Notes under the pieces: generated by a model | Told to the model about the DNA's origin: nothing | Database searches by the model: none | The model's input: only the letters and a program-made list of their open reading frames with translations | In this document: positions 46,301-52,920 of the stretch, one piece after another | Layout: the number at the start of each line of letters is the position of its first letter | Numbering within the stretch: the first letter of the stretch is position 1 | Program-made: the position numbers and the translations under genes | Assembly: GCA_017694945.1 (NCBI GenBank) | Contig: JADIMA010000036.1 | Span: 19,179-83,178 of the forward strand | Direction of reading: 5' to 3' | DNA from: Candidatus Merdivivens pullicola | GTDB taxonomy: Bacteria; Bacteroidota; Bacteroidia; Bacteroidales; UBA932 | DNA: 64,000 nt

Positions 46301-46492
46301 GTGATTATTGTACCAGTAAAAGAGGGCGAAAACATTGAAAAGGCTCTTAAGAAATTCAAAAGGAAATTCGAGAAAACCGGTGCTCTCCGCGAGCTCCGCG
46401 CCAGGAAGACTTTCGTGAAACCATCTGTCAAGAGAAGGGAAGAAATCAAGAAAGCCATTTATGTACAGCACATGCAGCTTCGTGACGAATAA
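46301..46492 (+). CDS. rpsU: 30S ribosomal protein S21
   Basis: bS21 sits at the 30S platform near the 3' end of 16S rRNA. The 63-residue product reads MIIVPVKEGENIEKALKKFK with a GTG start, has the family's long basic helices, and ends HMQLRDE. In Bacteroidota bS21 helps mask the anti-Shine-Dalgarno, and this gene has an unusually good Shine-Dalgarno. Together these fit a feedback loop: ribosomes lacking bS21 would translate rpsU preferentially. A terminator directly follows. In many relatives rpsU is adjacent to a xer gene and hpf; here a MITE-like element and a TM2 gene lie between. Confidence 0.97.
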   Translation: MIIVPVKEGENIEKALKKFKRKFEKTGALRELRARKTFVKPSVKRREEIKKAIYVQHMQLRDE

Positions 46493-46514
46493 GTCAATTA
46501 TGTGAAAACGATAT

Positions 46515-46547
46515 GCCGTGTCCCGAACAGGGGCGCGGCTTTTTTTT
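46515..46547 (+). terminator. Rho-independent terminator of rpsU
   Basis: GCCGTGTCCC (46515-46524) pairs with GGGGCGCGGC (46530-46539), 10 bp with two G-U pairs around GAACA, followed by eight T (46540-46547). The T-run overlaps the left copy of the 9-bp direct repeat that flanks the MITE-like element. Confidence 0.88.
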
Positions 46548-46550
46548 GAT

Positions 46551-46910
46551 TATGATTATCCGCAAAATACCCCTTATGTGCATGGGGGGGGGGAAAGTGC
46601 CTCCGGCAGTATGCGTCGGGCATGGCGGTCTGCATTGCGTAACGGCATGAAGCGCACGCAAGGCCACGCCCCGACTTAACTTTTGTTTATACAACACATT
46701 GTAAATCAGGAATAAATAATAAGCATCCCGAAAAACAAGTGTGGATTTCAAGGGCTTCCCGACCCCTCAGAATCCACACTTATAAAATATTGTTACAGTA
46801 GCAATTCACTATATATCAATATATTGCAACATTTTTAAATTAAGTCGGGGCGTGGCGCAAAGAAGGCGTACCCGGTTATTCTTCAAGGGGTATTTTTGCG
46901 GATAATCGTA
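46551..46910. mobile_element. 360-bp MITE-like element with terminal inverted repeats
   Basis: The ends match as inverted repeats: 46551-46575 begins TATGATTATCCGCAAAA and continues to CCCCTT; the complement of 46910-46885 reads the same with one substitution (TAC for TAT) and one extra A. The element is flanked by a 9-bp direct repeat TTTTTTGAT (46542-46550 and 46911-46919), as expected for a target duplication. Inside are a perfect 17-bp inverted repeat (46663-46679/46840-46856, GCCACGCCCCGACTTAA), an 11-bp one (46737-46747/46771-46781, AAGTGTGGATT) and a 10-G run (46584-46593). No convincing coding frame is present, so any mobility would depend on a transposase elsewhere. The parent family is not identified. 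This element fills most of the 525-base gap between rpsU and the TM2 gene. Confidence 0.72.
46663..46856. repeat. Nested 17-bp inverted repeat enclosing further hairpins
   Basis: GCCACGCCCCGACTTAA (46663-46679) and its exact complement (46840-46856) enclose 160 bases that contain an 11-bp stem (46737-46747 with 46771-46781) and a small GCAAT/ATTGC pair (46801-46805 with 46823-46827). The arrangement could fold as a three-stem RNA or be a second element nested in the MITE. Confidence 0.75.
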
Positions 46911-46958
46911 TTTTTTGATTTGCAAAAGCATACCTATGGGTGCCTTGCAGAAGTTTAT

Positions 46959-46990
46959 TTTGGAAATATTCTGTTTTTTCCCTAAATTGC
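46959..46990 (+). promoter_or_regulatory. Possible promoter of the TM2-xerC-hpf operon
   Basis: TTTG (46959-46962) is followed by 20 bases and TAAATTGC (46983-46990), a 6/8 match to TAnnTTTG, 27 bases before the TM2 start. Confidence 0.35.
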
Positions 46991-47017
46991 ATTGTTTCAT
47001 TCTTAAAGCATATCATT

Positions 47018-47335
47018 ATGTACTGTCAATATTGTGGCAAGGAACTGGCACCTCAGGCGGTGACATGCCCTAATTGCGGGGCTCCGGTGCGAAGGGTGGT
47101 TTATTGTTATGAGGATTCGAGCCCAAAGAGCCGTCTCGTTGCTGCTCTGTTGTGTTTTTTTCTGGGACACATAGGCGTTCACAGGTTTTATGCAGGACGG
47201 ATACTCTCAGGAATCTTCATGCTTTTCACATTTGGGCTGTTGGGCATTTGGACTATAATCGACCTTGTCGTGATACTTTGCGGTGAATTCAAGGATTCGC
47301 AGGGGATGAAAATCCGGAACTGGCTGGATTATTGA
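47018..47335 (+). CDS. Zinc-ribbon TM2 domain membrane protein
   Basis: The start at 47018 gives MYCQYCGKELAPQAVTCPNC and 105 residues. An N-terminal zinc ribbon with two CxxC pairs (Cys3/6 and Cys17/20) is followed by a TM2 domain: KSRLVAALLCFFLGHIGVHR with FYAGR, then a second span (about 68-90). TM2 proteins are small inner-membrane proteins with no agreed biochemical role. It lies 21 bases ahead of the xerC-like gene and may share its transcript. In-frame ATG codons further upstream would extend it into the region just after the MITE without any conserved residues. Confidence 0.9.
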   Translation: MYCQYCGKELAPQAVTCPNCGAPVRRVVYCYEDSSPKSRLVAALLCFFLGHIGVHRFYAGRILSGIFMLFTFGLLGIWTIIDLVVILCGEFKDSQGMKIRNWLDY

Positions 47336-47356
47336 TAATGTTGGAAAACGGCGTTT

Positions 47357-48367
47357 ATGAAAAGCAATGGCAATCTGATGGGCGGCTTTATTGATTACCT
47401 CGTATATGAAAAGAGGTATTCGGTCAATACTGTTGAAAACTATCTGAGAGATGTCGCCGATTATTTTTCAAAATCAGGGCTGGATGTGTCCGGTCCGGGG
47501 GAGACGGTCATTCCCGAATCCCTCCGTGCGCTTTTGTCGTCCGGCGGAGTCGAGATATGCAGGAAGATGCTGTCCTTTTCGACGGATGATGTGCTGTCCT
47601 GTCTTACCAAGGACATGCTCCGTGCATACGTGATGTCCGAGGTTAAGGAAGGCAGGGCGGCTTCTACTGTAAACCGCCGGCTCTCGTCTGTGAGTTGTCT
47701 TTGCCGTCTTGCCGTCAAGGCAGGCATGCTTCCTTCCAATCCGGTGAACAAGGTAAGGCATCTCAAACAGCCTGTACGGCTTCCGGCTTTCTATACAGAA
47801 GAGGCTCTTGCCGGCTATGTGGAAGACAATCCCCTGGAGGCATGTTCTGTTTCCGACACCCGGAACAGGCTGATTGTGCTGCTGCTTTATTCGACTGGAA
47901 TCAGGCGCGGCGAACTGGTCTCTTTAAAGGTGGAGGATGTGGATCTGTCGAGGCGCGTACTCAGAGTTATGGGAAAAGGAGGAAAAATGCGTGAAATTCC
48001 ACTGACGGATGAGATAAGTGAAAAAATTTTACTATATTTACGCAAAGTTGGTGCGAAGCCGGGGATGCCGCTCTTCGTTACAGACTCGGGAAAACCTCTG
48101 TATCCTGCGTTCGTAAACAGGGTTATAAAGGCGCAACTGGTTGATGACGAAGGTTTTGTTGGAAAGAAGAGTCCTCATGTGCTGAGGCATACGATAGCAA
48201 CACATCTGCTTAACAGAGGAGCGGATTTGAACGCCATCAAAGAGATGCTGGGCCATGCCACTCTTGCTTCGACGCAGGTATATACCCACAATAGTTTCGA
48301 ACAACTCAAGAAAACATATTTAACCGCTCACCCAAGAGCAAAAAAAGGAGGGAAACATGGAGATTAG
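47357..48367 (+). CDS. Tyrosine recombinase, XerC-like
   Basis: The 336-residue integrase has an N-terminal SAM-like core-binding domain (about 8-120) and a catalytic domain with the full set: first Arg in STGIRRGELVSL, Lys in VMGKGGKMREIPL, HVLRHTIATHL (His and second Arg), LGHATLASTQVYTHNS (His and nucleophilic Tyr). The N-terminal domain carries an extra 30 residues or so (about 40-75, with PGETVIPESLRALLSSGGVE) compared with a typical XerC. Its position before hpf, near rpsU, is the usual site of this gene in Bacteroidota. XerD is encoded 5.5 kb downstream, so this may be the XerC partner for chromosome dimer resolution. It overlaps hpf by 11 bases. Confidence 0.9.
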   Translation: MKSNGNLMGGFIDYLVYEKRYSVNTVENYLRDVADYFSKSGLDVSGPGETVIPESLRALLSSGGVEICRKMLSFSTDDVLSCLTKDMLRAYVMSEVKEGRAASTVNRRLSSVSCLCRLAVKAGMLPSNPVNKVRHLKQPVRLPAFYTEEALAGYVEDNPLEACSVSDTRNRLIVLLLYSTGIRRGELVSLKVEDVDLSRRVLRVMGKGGKMREIPLTDEISEKILLYLRKVGAKPGMPLFVTDSGKPLYPAFVNRVIKAQLVDDEGFVGKKSPHVLRHTIATHLLNRGADLNAIKEMLGHATLASTQVYTHNSFEQLKKTYLTAHPRAKKGGKHGD

Positions 48368-48683
48368 AGTTCAATCGGTCAAGTTCAACGCTGATCAGAA
48401 ACTGTTGGATTTCATTGACAAGAAAGTCGGGAAACTTTCAAGATTCTTCGATGATGTAATCAGAACTGAAGTAGTACTCTCGTTGCTCCCTGATGTGGAC
48501 AACAAAAATGTAAAGATCAAAGTGATGGTTCCTGGTAATGATCTTGTCGTGGAAAAAAATGCTTCTACTTTTGAAGATGCCGTAGTCGATTGTGTCGCTG
48601 TTCTCAAGGATCAACTCGTGCGCGCTAAAGAAAAGAGGAGCGATGTCAGAAAGACAACCCCAGTGGATCAGTTGCTTGGATGA
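48357..48683 (+). CDS. hpf: Ribosome hibernation promoting factor (short form)
   Basis: HPF binds the 30S decoding region in stationary phase and inactivates ribosomes, leading to 100S dimers. The 108-residue product has the beta-alpha-beta-beta-beta-alpha core (MEIRVQSVKFNADQKLLDFI, then DVDNKNVKIKVMVPGNDLVV) and lacks the C-terminal dimerisation domain of the long form. It overlaps the end of the recombinase gene by 11 bases, and AGGAGGG (48347-48353) precedes the ATG by 3 bases inside that gene's coding sequence. A terminator lies 30 bases after the stop. Confidence 0.93.
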   Translation: MEIRVQSVKFNADQKLLDFIDKKVGKLSRFFDDVIRTEVVLSLLPDVDNKNVKIKVMVPGNDLVVEKNASTFEDAVVDCVAVLKDQLVRAKEKRSDVRKTTPVDQLLG

Positions 48684-48713
48684 TTCTTCTATTAATAAAG
48701 TGAAAAATTTACG

Positions 48714-48741
48714 GGAGGGTGCGAGGGCATCCTCCTTTTTT
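48714..48741 (+). terminator. Terminator after hpf
   Basis: GGAGGGTGC (48714-48722) pairs with GCATCCTCC (48727-48735), 9 bp with one G-U pair around GAGG, followed by six T (48736-48741). It ends 15 bases before the next gene. Confidence 0.88.
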
Positions 48742-48756
48742 GGATATAAATAGACG

Positions 48757-50157
48757 ATGGAGATTTATGTAGGAAACACTTCAGAGAGACATGCAGGAGA
48801 AGCGGTCGCATTGTGTGTCATACACTTGGCGCATGAGCGCGGTTTGGGGAATGATGCAATGTTTACTGTATTTGCAGGAAATGGTGGAAATGGGAGAGAC
48901 GGTATGAAAACCGCCTCAGTGCTTTCTTCCAAAGGCTTCAAGTGCGAGGTGGTTGGACTTGAGGATGCAGGTTCATATCTTGAATCCCATGCCGGCAGAA
49001 AGGCCGGCATGGGGGAGATATACATAGACGCCATTTCCGGTGCAGATGAACATGCGGGTTTTTGCGGCATTGCACGTGCTCTTGCAGGATATATAAATAG
49101 TTCTGGCGCCTTTGTCGTTTCCATCGGCATACCGTCCGGTATGCCTGCAAACCCTTTTACACAAGAAACTGCGACCGAAATAGTCAAGGCTGATGTTACT
49201 GTGGCGGTGGATTATCCCGAATTGTCCATGCTGCTGCCTCTTTATGGAAACAATGCCGGGAGAATCGTCATAGTCGGTTCGGGAGTGGAAAGCAACAATG
49301 CTTCCAACAGCAGTGGGAAATATTTTTATGTGGATGAAGCAGCGTATAATGAGATAGTTTCAACAGAGCCGTGCCTTTGCAGGCATGATAAGTTCACACA
49401 TAAAGGTGACAACGGCCATCTGCTTCTGGTGTGCGGCTGCAAAGGTATGACCGGTGCAGCGGTGTTGGCTACAAAGGCCGCCCTGAGGTCAGGGTGCGGT
49501 ATCGTGACATCGCATGTGCCTGAGTCGGAACGTGCCGTGATACATACGGCCTGTCCTTCGGCTATTGTGAGTTGTGATGAAGGGGAATGCTTCACCATGC
49601 TTCCGGACAATATGCAGAAATACACGGCTGTCTGTACAGGGTGCGGGCTTGGAAAAGACAGACGGACTGCAAATGCTCTCGGCTCTTTGCTGGAATGCGG
49701 GAAGCCGATGGTGATAGATGCTGATGCACTCAATCTTATTTCGTCAGATTCCGGATTAAAATCCCTTGTCCCGAAAGGCTCGGTGTTGACTCCTCATCTG
49801 GGTGAATTGAAGAGGCTGACTGGTACATGGGCCGATGAAAAAGAAAAAATTGAAAAGGCTGTCGCGCTTGCTGCGTCCTTGTCTTCAGTTGTGGTAGTGA
49901 AGGGGGCGCATACGATGACGGTCTCTCCTGACGGGAGAATGTTTTTTAATTCTACCGGAACCCCAGGCATGGCCAAGGGAGGGTGCGGTGATGTGCTTGC
50001 GGGATATATAGGAGGCTTGCTTGCAAGGGGGTGTTCGGCATTGTCGGCGGCGATAGTGGGCGTTTATCGTCACGGTGCGGCAGGAGAAAGGGCAGAGGCC
50101 GTTTTTGGTTATGAGGCCATGAATTCATCGGATATATCTGATTTTCTTAGGCGGTGA
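48757..50157 (+). CDS. nnr: Bifunctional NAD(P)H-hydrate repair enzyme, epimerase half reduced
   Basis: Nnr repairs hydrated NAD(P)H: the YjeF_N domain epimerises it and the carbohydrate-kinase-like domain dehydrates it using ADP or ATP. The 466-residue protein keeps a complete dehydratase domain (about 200-466): HKGDNGHLLLVCGCKGMTGA, GCGLGKDRRT, VIDADALN, LTPHLGEL and PGMAKGGCGDVLAG (the usual GSGD Ser is Cys). The N-terminal half looks reduced: it starts at MEIYVGNTSERHAGE without the usual helix ahead, the phosphate loop reads GNGGNGRDG rather than GxGNNGGDG, and the segment ISGADEHAGF replaces the usual DALFGTGL. So dehydratase activity is likely and epimerase activity doubtful. Confidence 0.88.
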   Translation: MEIYVGNTSERHAGEAVALCVIHLAHERGLGNDAMFTVFAGNGGNGRDGMKTASVLSSKGFKCEVVGLEDAGSYLESHAGRKAGMGEIYIDAISGADEHAGFCGIARALAGYINSSGAFVVSIGIPSGMPANPFTQETATEIVKADVTVAVDYPELSMLLPLYGNNAGRIVIVGSGVESNNASNSSGKYFYVDEAAYNEIVSTEPCLCRHDKFTHKGDNGHLLLVCGCKGMTGAAVLATKAALRSGCGIVTSHVPESERAVIHTACPSAIVSCDEGECFTMLPDNMQKYTAVCTGCGLGKDRRTANALGSLLECGKPMVIDADALNLISSDSGLKSLVPKGSVLTPHLGELKRLTGTWADEKEKIEKAVALAASLSSVVVVKGAHTMTVSPDGRMFFNSTGTPGMAKGGCGDVLAGYIGGLLARGCSALSAAIVGVYRHGAAGERAEAVFGYEAMNSSDISDFLRR

Positions 50158-50191
50158 TAAGTTAAATATATGATAATCATTTTAAATTATT

Positions 50192-50199
50192 TATCTTTG
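50192..50199 (+). promoter_or_regulatory. -7 box of the PDPD-linker lipoprotein gene
   Basis: TATCTTTG matches TAnnTTTG and lies 27 bases before the ATG. The -33 position has no TTTG. Confidence 0.55.
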
Positions 50200-50226
50200 C
50201 AATTCGTTTGATTAATTTTATTAGGT

Positions 50227-51480
50227 ATGAAAAAGATTTTAATGGCAATGCTTGCGTTACCGTTTCTTGTGTTTGGCTCATGCGTTCCTGAAACAACGAC
50301 GAGCGGGATGATGCCTTACAAGAAAGGATTTGAAAACCTGTCTTCGGTGACTATTTTCGGAACCGGTACTGAAAAAGCGGAGGAACTTTATCTGAATCTG
50401 CTGGATGACATAGGAGAATTGCAGAAGAAATATTCTTCATCATGGACTGTTACGTTTTCCGGGGAAAGCCTCGACGAGGCCCTGGCTTCTTATGACGAGC
50501 AGGCACTGGAAGGCTATGACGATGCTGTGGCTGCAATGCAGGGATTGCTGGACGAGTTTGAAACTACTGTGGGTTCAGGAGATTTCGGCAAGGGGTCTTT
50601 CGAGCTCGTGTATGTGTATAAAGTGAGCCGTGACAAAGTGCTCGCCGAGTCGGAAGAGTTCACTTTCGCTTATTCGGGCTCCAATCAGGGAGGCCAGGAA
50701 CCGGATCCTGATCCTGATCCTGATCCGGAACCTTCAGGCCCGGCCAAATTCGGAGATTACTATTATTCCGACGGGACCTGGTCAACTGAACTTGATCCTT
50801 CAAAAACGGTTATAGGAGTGGTTTTCTGGACAGGAGACCCTACCGGGCAGGATCCTACATTGAAAAAGGATCACCCGGAATGTACGAACGGGCTTGCTCT
50901 TGCAATAAACGGTGAAGAATTCAGTACATGGCAGTCCAATTTTTCCGCTTACGGGGAAAGGGTTGACGACTGGGTCTCTGCAAATACCTCATTCCATTCA
51001 ATTGCCACTACGGTAGAGCCCGGCGACCATTTCAACCAGATTCTCGGTTACAACCACACCAAGGCCATAGAGGCTTTCAATGCCGCTCAGGAAAACAGCG
51101 GCTGGCCGGTGGATGCCGTACAGAAGGCGGTTGAATACCGTTCCGCCGTTCCTGCTCCGTCAAGCAGCAGCGACTGGTATCTTCCGTCCCCTAAGGAGAT
51201 ATTCATCATTTGCAACAAGGATGTTGACAATATATATTATTATACGCCTATGGTTCAGGACAATATGTTGGAACTCAACAAAGTTCTCGCTACCATAGAC
51301 GGGGCGCAGCAACTCGGTACCGACGAACTTTCGTTTTACAGAACGAGTGCGGAGGCGTCATATTATGATTCGCCGAGTTACAAGGACAAGAGTTACAGCA
51401 TGTCGTTTATCATGGCTATCATTTCTCCGAATAGCAAGACATTCGAACAGAGTCTTGTGCGGTTCGTGCTTGCGTTTTAG
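50227..51480 (+). CDS. Lipoprotein with (PD)n linker, function unknown
   Basis: A signal peptide ending FGSC predicts lipidation at Cys19 and an envelope location. An N-terminal domain (about 25-155) is separated by the acidic linker PDPDPDPDPEP from a C-terminal domain (about 172-417) with GDYYYSDGTWSTELDPSK, a VVFWTG segment and DWYLPSPKEIFIICN. The last part resembles the DUF1566/fibrobacter-type domains found in exported Bacteroidota proteins; I offer this only as a resemblance. The linker is encoded by tandem CCTGAT hexamers (50704-50724). It has its own promoter, ends at a strong terminator, and stands alone. No partner is suggested by context. Confidence 0.78.
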   Translation: MKKILMAMLALPFLVFGSCVPETTTSGMMPYKKGFENLSSVTIFGTGTEKAEELYLNLLDDIGELQKKYSSSWTVTFSGESLDEALASYDEQALEGYDDAVAAMQGLLDEFETTVGSGDFGKGSFELVYVYKVSRDKVLAESEEFTFAYSGSNQGGQEPDPDPDPDPEPSGPAKFGDYYYSDGTWSTELDPSKTVIGVVFWTGDPTGQDPTLKKDHPECTNGLALAINGEEFSTWQSNFSAYGERVDDWVSANTSFHSIATTVEPGDHFNQILGYNHTKAIEAFNAAQENSGWPVDAVQKAVEYRSAVPAPSSSSDWYLPSPKEIFIICNKDVDNIYYYTPMVQDNMLELNKVLATIDGAQQLGTDELSFYRTSAEASYYDSPSYKDKSYSMSFIMAIISPNSKTFEQSLVRFVLAF

Positions 51481-51504
51481 GCCGGTAAATGAAAGGTATT
51501 GCGA

Positions 51505-51544
51505 ACATGGCCGATGCAGTTCTGATTTTCTGCATCGGCCATGT
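51505..51544. terminator. Bidirectional terminator between the lipoprotein gene and sodB
   Basis: ACATGGCCGATGCAG (51505-51519) pairs perfectly with CTGCATCGGCCATGT (51530-51544), a 15-bp stem with a 10-base loop between two convergent genes. The T-run is weak (GGTTTTA), but the stem is very stable. Confidence 0.85.
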
Positions 51545-51567
51545 CGGTTTTATGTGACTGATTGGTG

Positions 51568-52140
51568 TTAAAGCCTTTCCGCTACTTTTTCCCAGTCGAT
51601 ATGTTCCCATACCGCCTTGAGATAATCGGCGCGCCTGTTGCGGTAGTCGATGTAGTATGCGTGTTCCCATACATCGAGAGTCATTATTGGCTTGAGACCG
51701 CTGCGCATCGGATTGCCTGCATTTGATTCAGTGGTGATGACAAGTTTTCCGTCCCTGTTGATAGAAAGCCATCCCCAGCCGGAGCCGAATTGGCCCGCAG
51801 CCTTTGCGATGAACTGGTCGCGGAACTGTTCTTCGGAACCGAAGTCGCGTTTTACCATTTCGGCAAGCCTTGAAGGCATCGCTTTAGGAGACGGGGTGAG
51901 GGTCATGAAGAACAGGGTGTGGTTCCATGCCTGGGCGGCATTGTTGTAAACAGGGCCTTCGGCATGCATGATGATTTCCTCAAGGCTCTCGTTTTCATGT
52001 TCGGTACCTTCTACGAGTTTGTTGAGGGTGTCTATGTATGTCTGCAAGTGTTTCCCATAATGGAAATCAAAACTCTCCTTGCTCAATACGGGAGAAAACG
52101 CTTCCGTGCTGTAAGGAAGCTGCGGCATTGAATGTTTCAT
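51568..52140 (-). CDS. sodB: Superoxide dismutase [Fe/Mn]
   Basis: The enzyme converts superoxide to oxygen and peroxide in the cytoplasm. The 190-residue protein shows all metal ligands: the first His in DFHYGKHLQTYI (with second-sphere His/Tyr), the second in WNHTLFF, and Asp and His in LDVWEHAYYIDY. The segment AAGQFGSGWGWL is characteristic; its glutamine position fits iron or cambialistic use, but metal preference is not certain from sequence. It is a single-gene unit, transcribed away from the phosphatase gene; a -7 box TAAATTTG lies upstream. For an anaerobe this is the oxygen-exposure defence. Confidence 0.97.
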   Translation of the reverse strand: MKHSMPQLPYSTEAFSPVLSKESFDFHYGKHLQTYIDTLNKLVEGTEHENESLEEIIMHAEGPVYNNAAQAWNHTLFFMTLTPSPKAMPSRLAEMVKRDFGSEEQFRDQFIAKAAGQFGSGWGWLSINRDGKLVITTESNAGNPMRSGLKPIMTLDVWEHAYYIDYRNRRADYLKAVWEHIDWEKVAERL

Positions 52141-52175
52141 ATTGTATCAAGTGTTAATATTGGTTTCACAAACAA

Positions 52176-52183
52176 CAAATTTA
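52176..52183 (-). promoter_or_regulatory. -7 box of sodB
   Basis: The minus strand 52183-52176 reads TAAATTTG, matching TAnnTTTG, 36 bases before the sodB ATG. No TTTG is seen at the right -33 spacing. It lies back to back with the -7 box of the divergent gene at 52196-52203. Confidence 0.5.
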
Positions 52184-52195
52184 CCAACTTTTTTT

Positions 52196-52203
52196 TATGT
52201 TTG
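52196..52203 (+). promoter_or_regulatory. -7 box of the inositol-phosphatase-family gene
   Basis: TATGTTTG matches TAnnTTTG and lies 27 bases before the ATG at 52231. It rules out the more upstream in-frame ATG at 52132. Confidence 0.55.
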
Positions 52204-52230
52204 CATCCAAAGGTTAAAAAATGCGCTGCA

Positions 52231-52917
52231 ATGGAATTCGATTTTTGCCGGCTTGTAAGGGATGCCGTATATGATAATTTAGATAAGATATTGTCTTTCA
52301 GGGATACCCGCCGTTTGAAACCTGACGGTTCATGGGTTACGGACGGGGATATGTACGTGCATTCGCTCGTCGATTCCCTGCTGTGCGGAAGCAGGGGGGA
52401 TGTACTTCTTGTTTCCGAGGAGAAGAAACCTGAACTTTCAGGCCTGGATAATGCCGAATACGTGGTTACCCTCGACCCGATTGACGGCACGTCCAATTTT
52501 ACTTACGGACTTGCCGAATGGGGCGTGCTTGTGTCGGTATATAGGCGCATGAAGCATTGGCAGAGCATGATATGTCTTCCAGAACTGCACCGCTGCCTGA
52601 TTACAGGAGACGGTTTCCGCCGGCCGGCGGGGGCGAGGCTTGCAGGCCTGCCGTCGATAGTCCCCCCGGATGACTATGCTTCTCTGGCCGGGGATATCGA
52701 ATACAGTACAATGGGAAGCTGCGCCGTTAATTTTTATTATGCCGTAACCGGTTCTTATCGTTCCATAAGGCATTATCGCGGTGCATATTCGTGGGACATG
52801 CTGGCCGGATTGAATCTTGCACTTGAACACGGCCTAAAGGCCTATGTTGATGACAGGCCTTATTGCGGGGAGTGGCTGGCGCCGGGCATAAGACATCGCT
52901 ATCTTGTTACAGAATAA
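52231..52917 (+). CDS. Inositol monophosphatase family protein (CysQ/IMPase-like)
   Basis: The start at 52231 (MEFDFCRLVRDAVYDNLDKI) gives 228 residues. Metal- and phosphate-binding motifs of the FIG superfamily are visible: SEE (LLVSEEKK), DPIDGTSNFTYG (first metal site) and a C-terminal YSWDMLAGLNLALEHG (WD motif). The substrate could be inositol monophosphate, fructose-1,6-bisphosphate or 3'-phosphoadenosine 5'-phosphate; sequence does not decide. It is shorter than most members (about 260-270). xerD starts 3 bases after its stop, so the two are probably co-transcribed. Confidence 0.85.
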   Translation: MEFDFCRLVRDAVYDNLDKILSFRDTRRLKPDGSWVTDGDMYVHSLVDSLLCGSRGDVLLVSEEKKPELSGLDNAEYVVTLDPIDGTSNFTYGLAEWGVLVSVYRRMKHWQSMICLPELHRCLITGDGFRRPAGARLAGLPSIVPPDDYASLAGDIEYSTMGSCAVNFYYAVTGSYRSIRHYRGAYSWDMLAGLNLALEHGLKAYVDDRPYCGEWLAPGIRHRYLVTE

Positions 52918-52920
52918 GCC

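Noticed and set aside
46494-46751. 85-codon minus-strand frame across the rpsU terminator and the left part of the MITE
   Set aside because: It covers the terminator hairpin, a terminal inverted repeat and the G10 tract, and has no domain or promoter.
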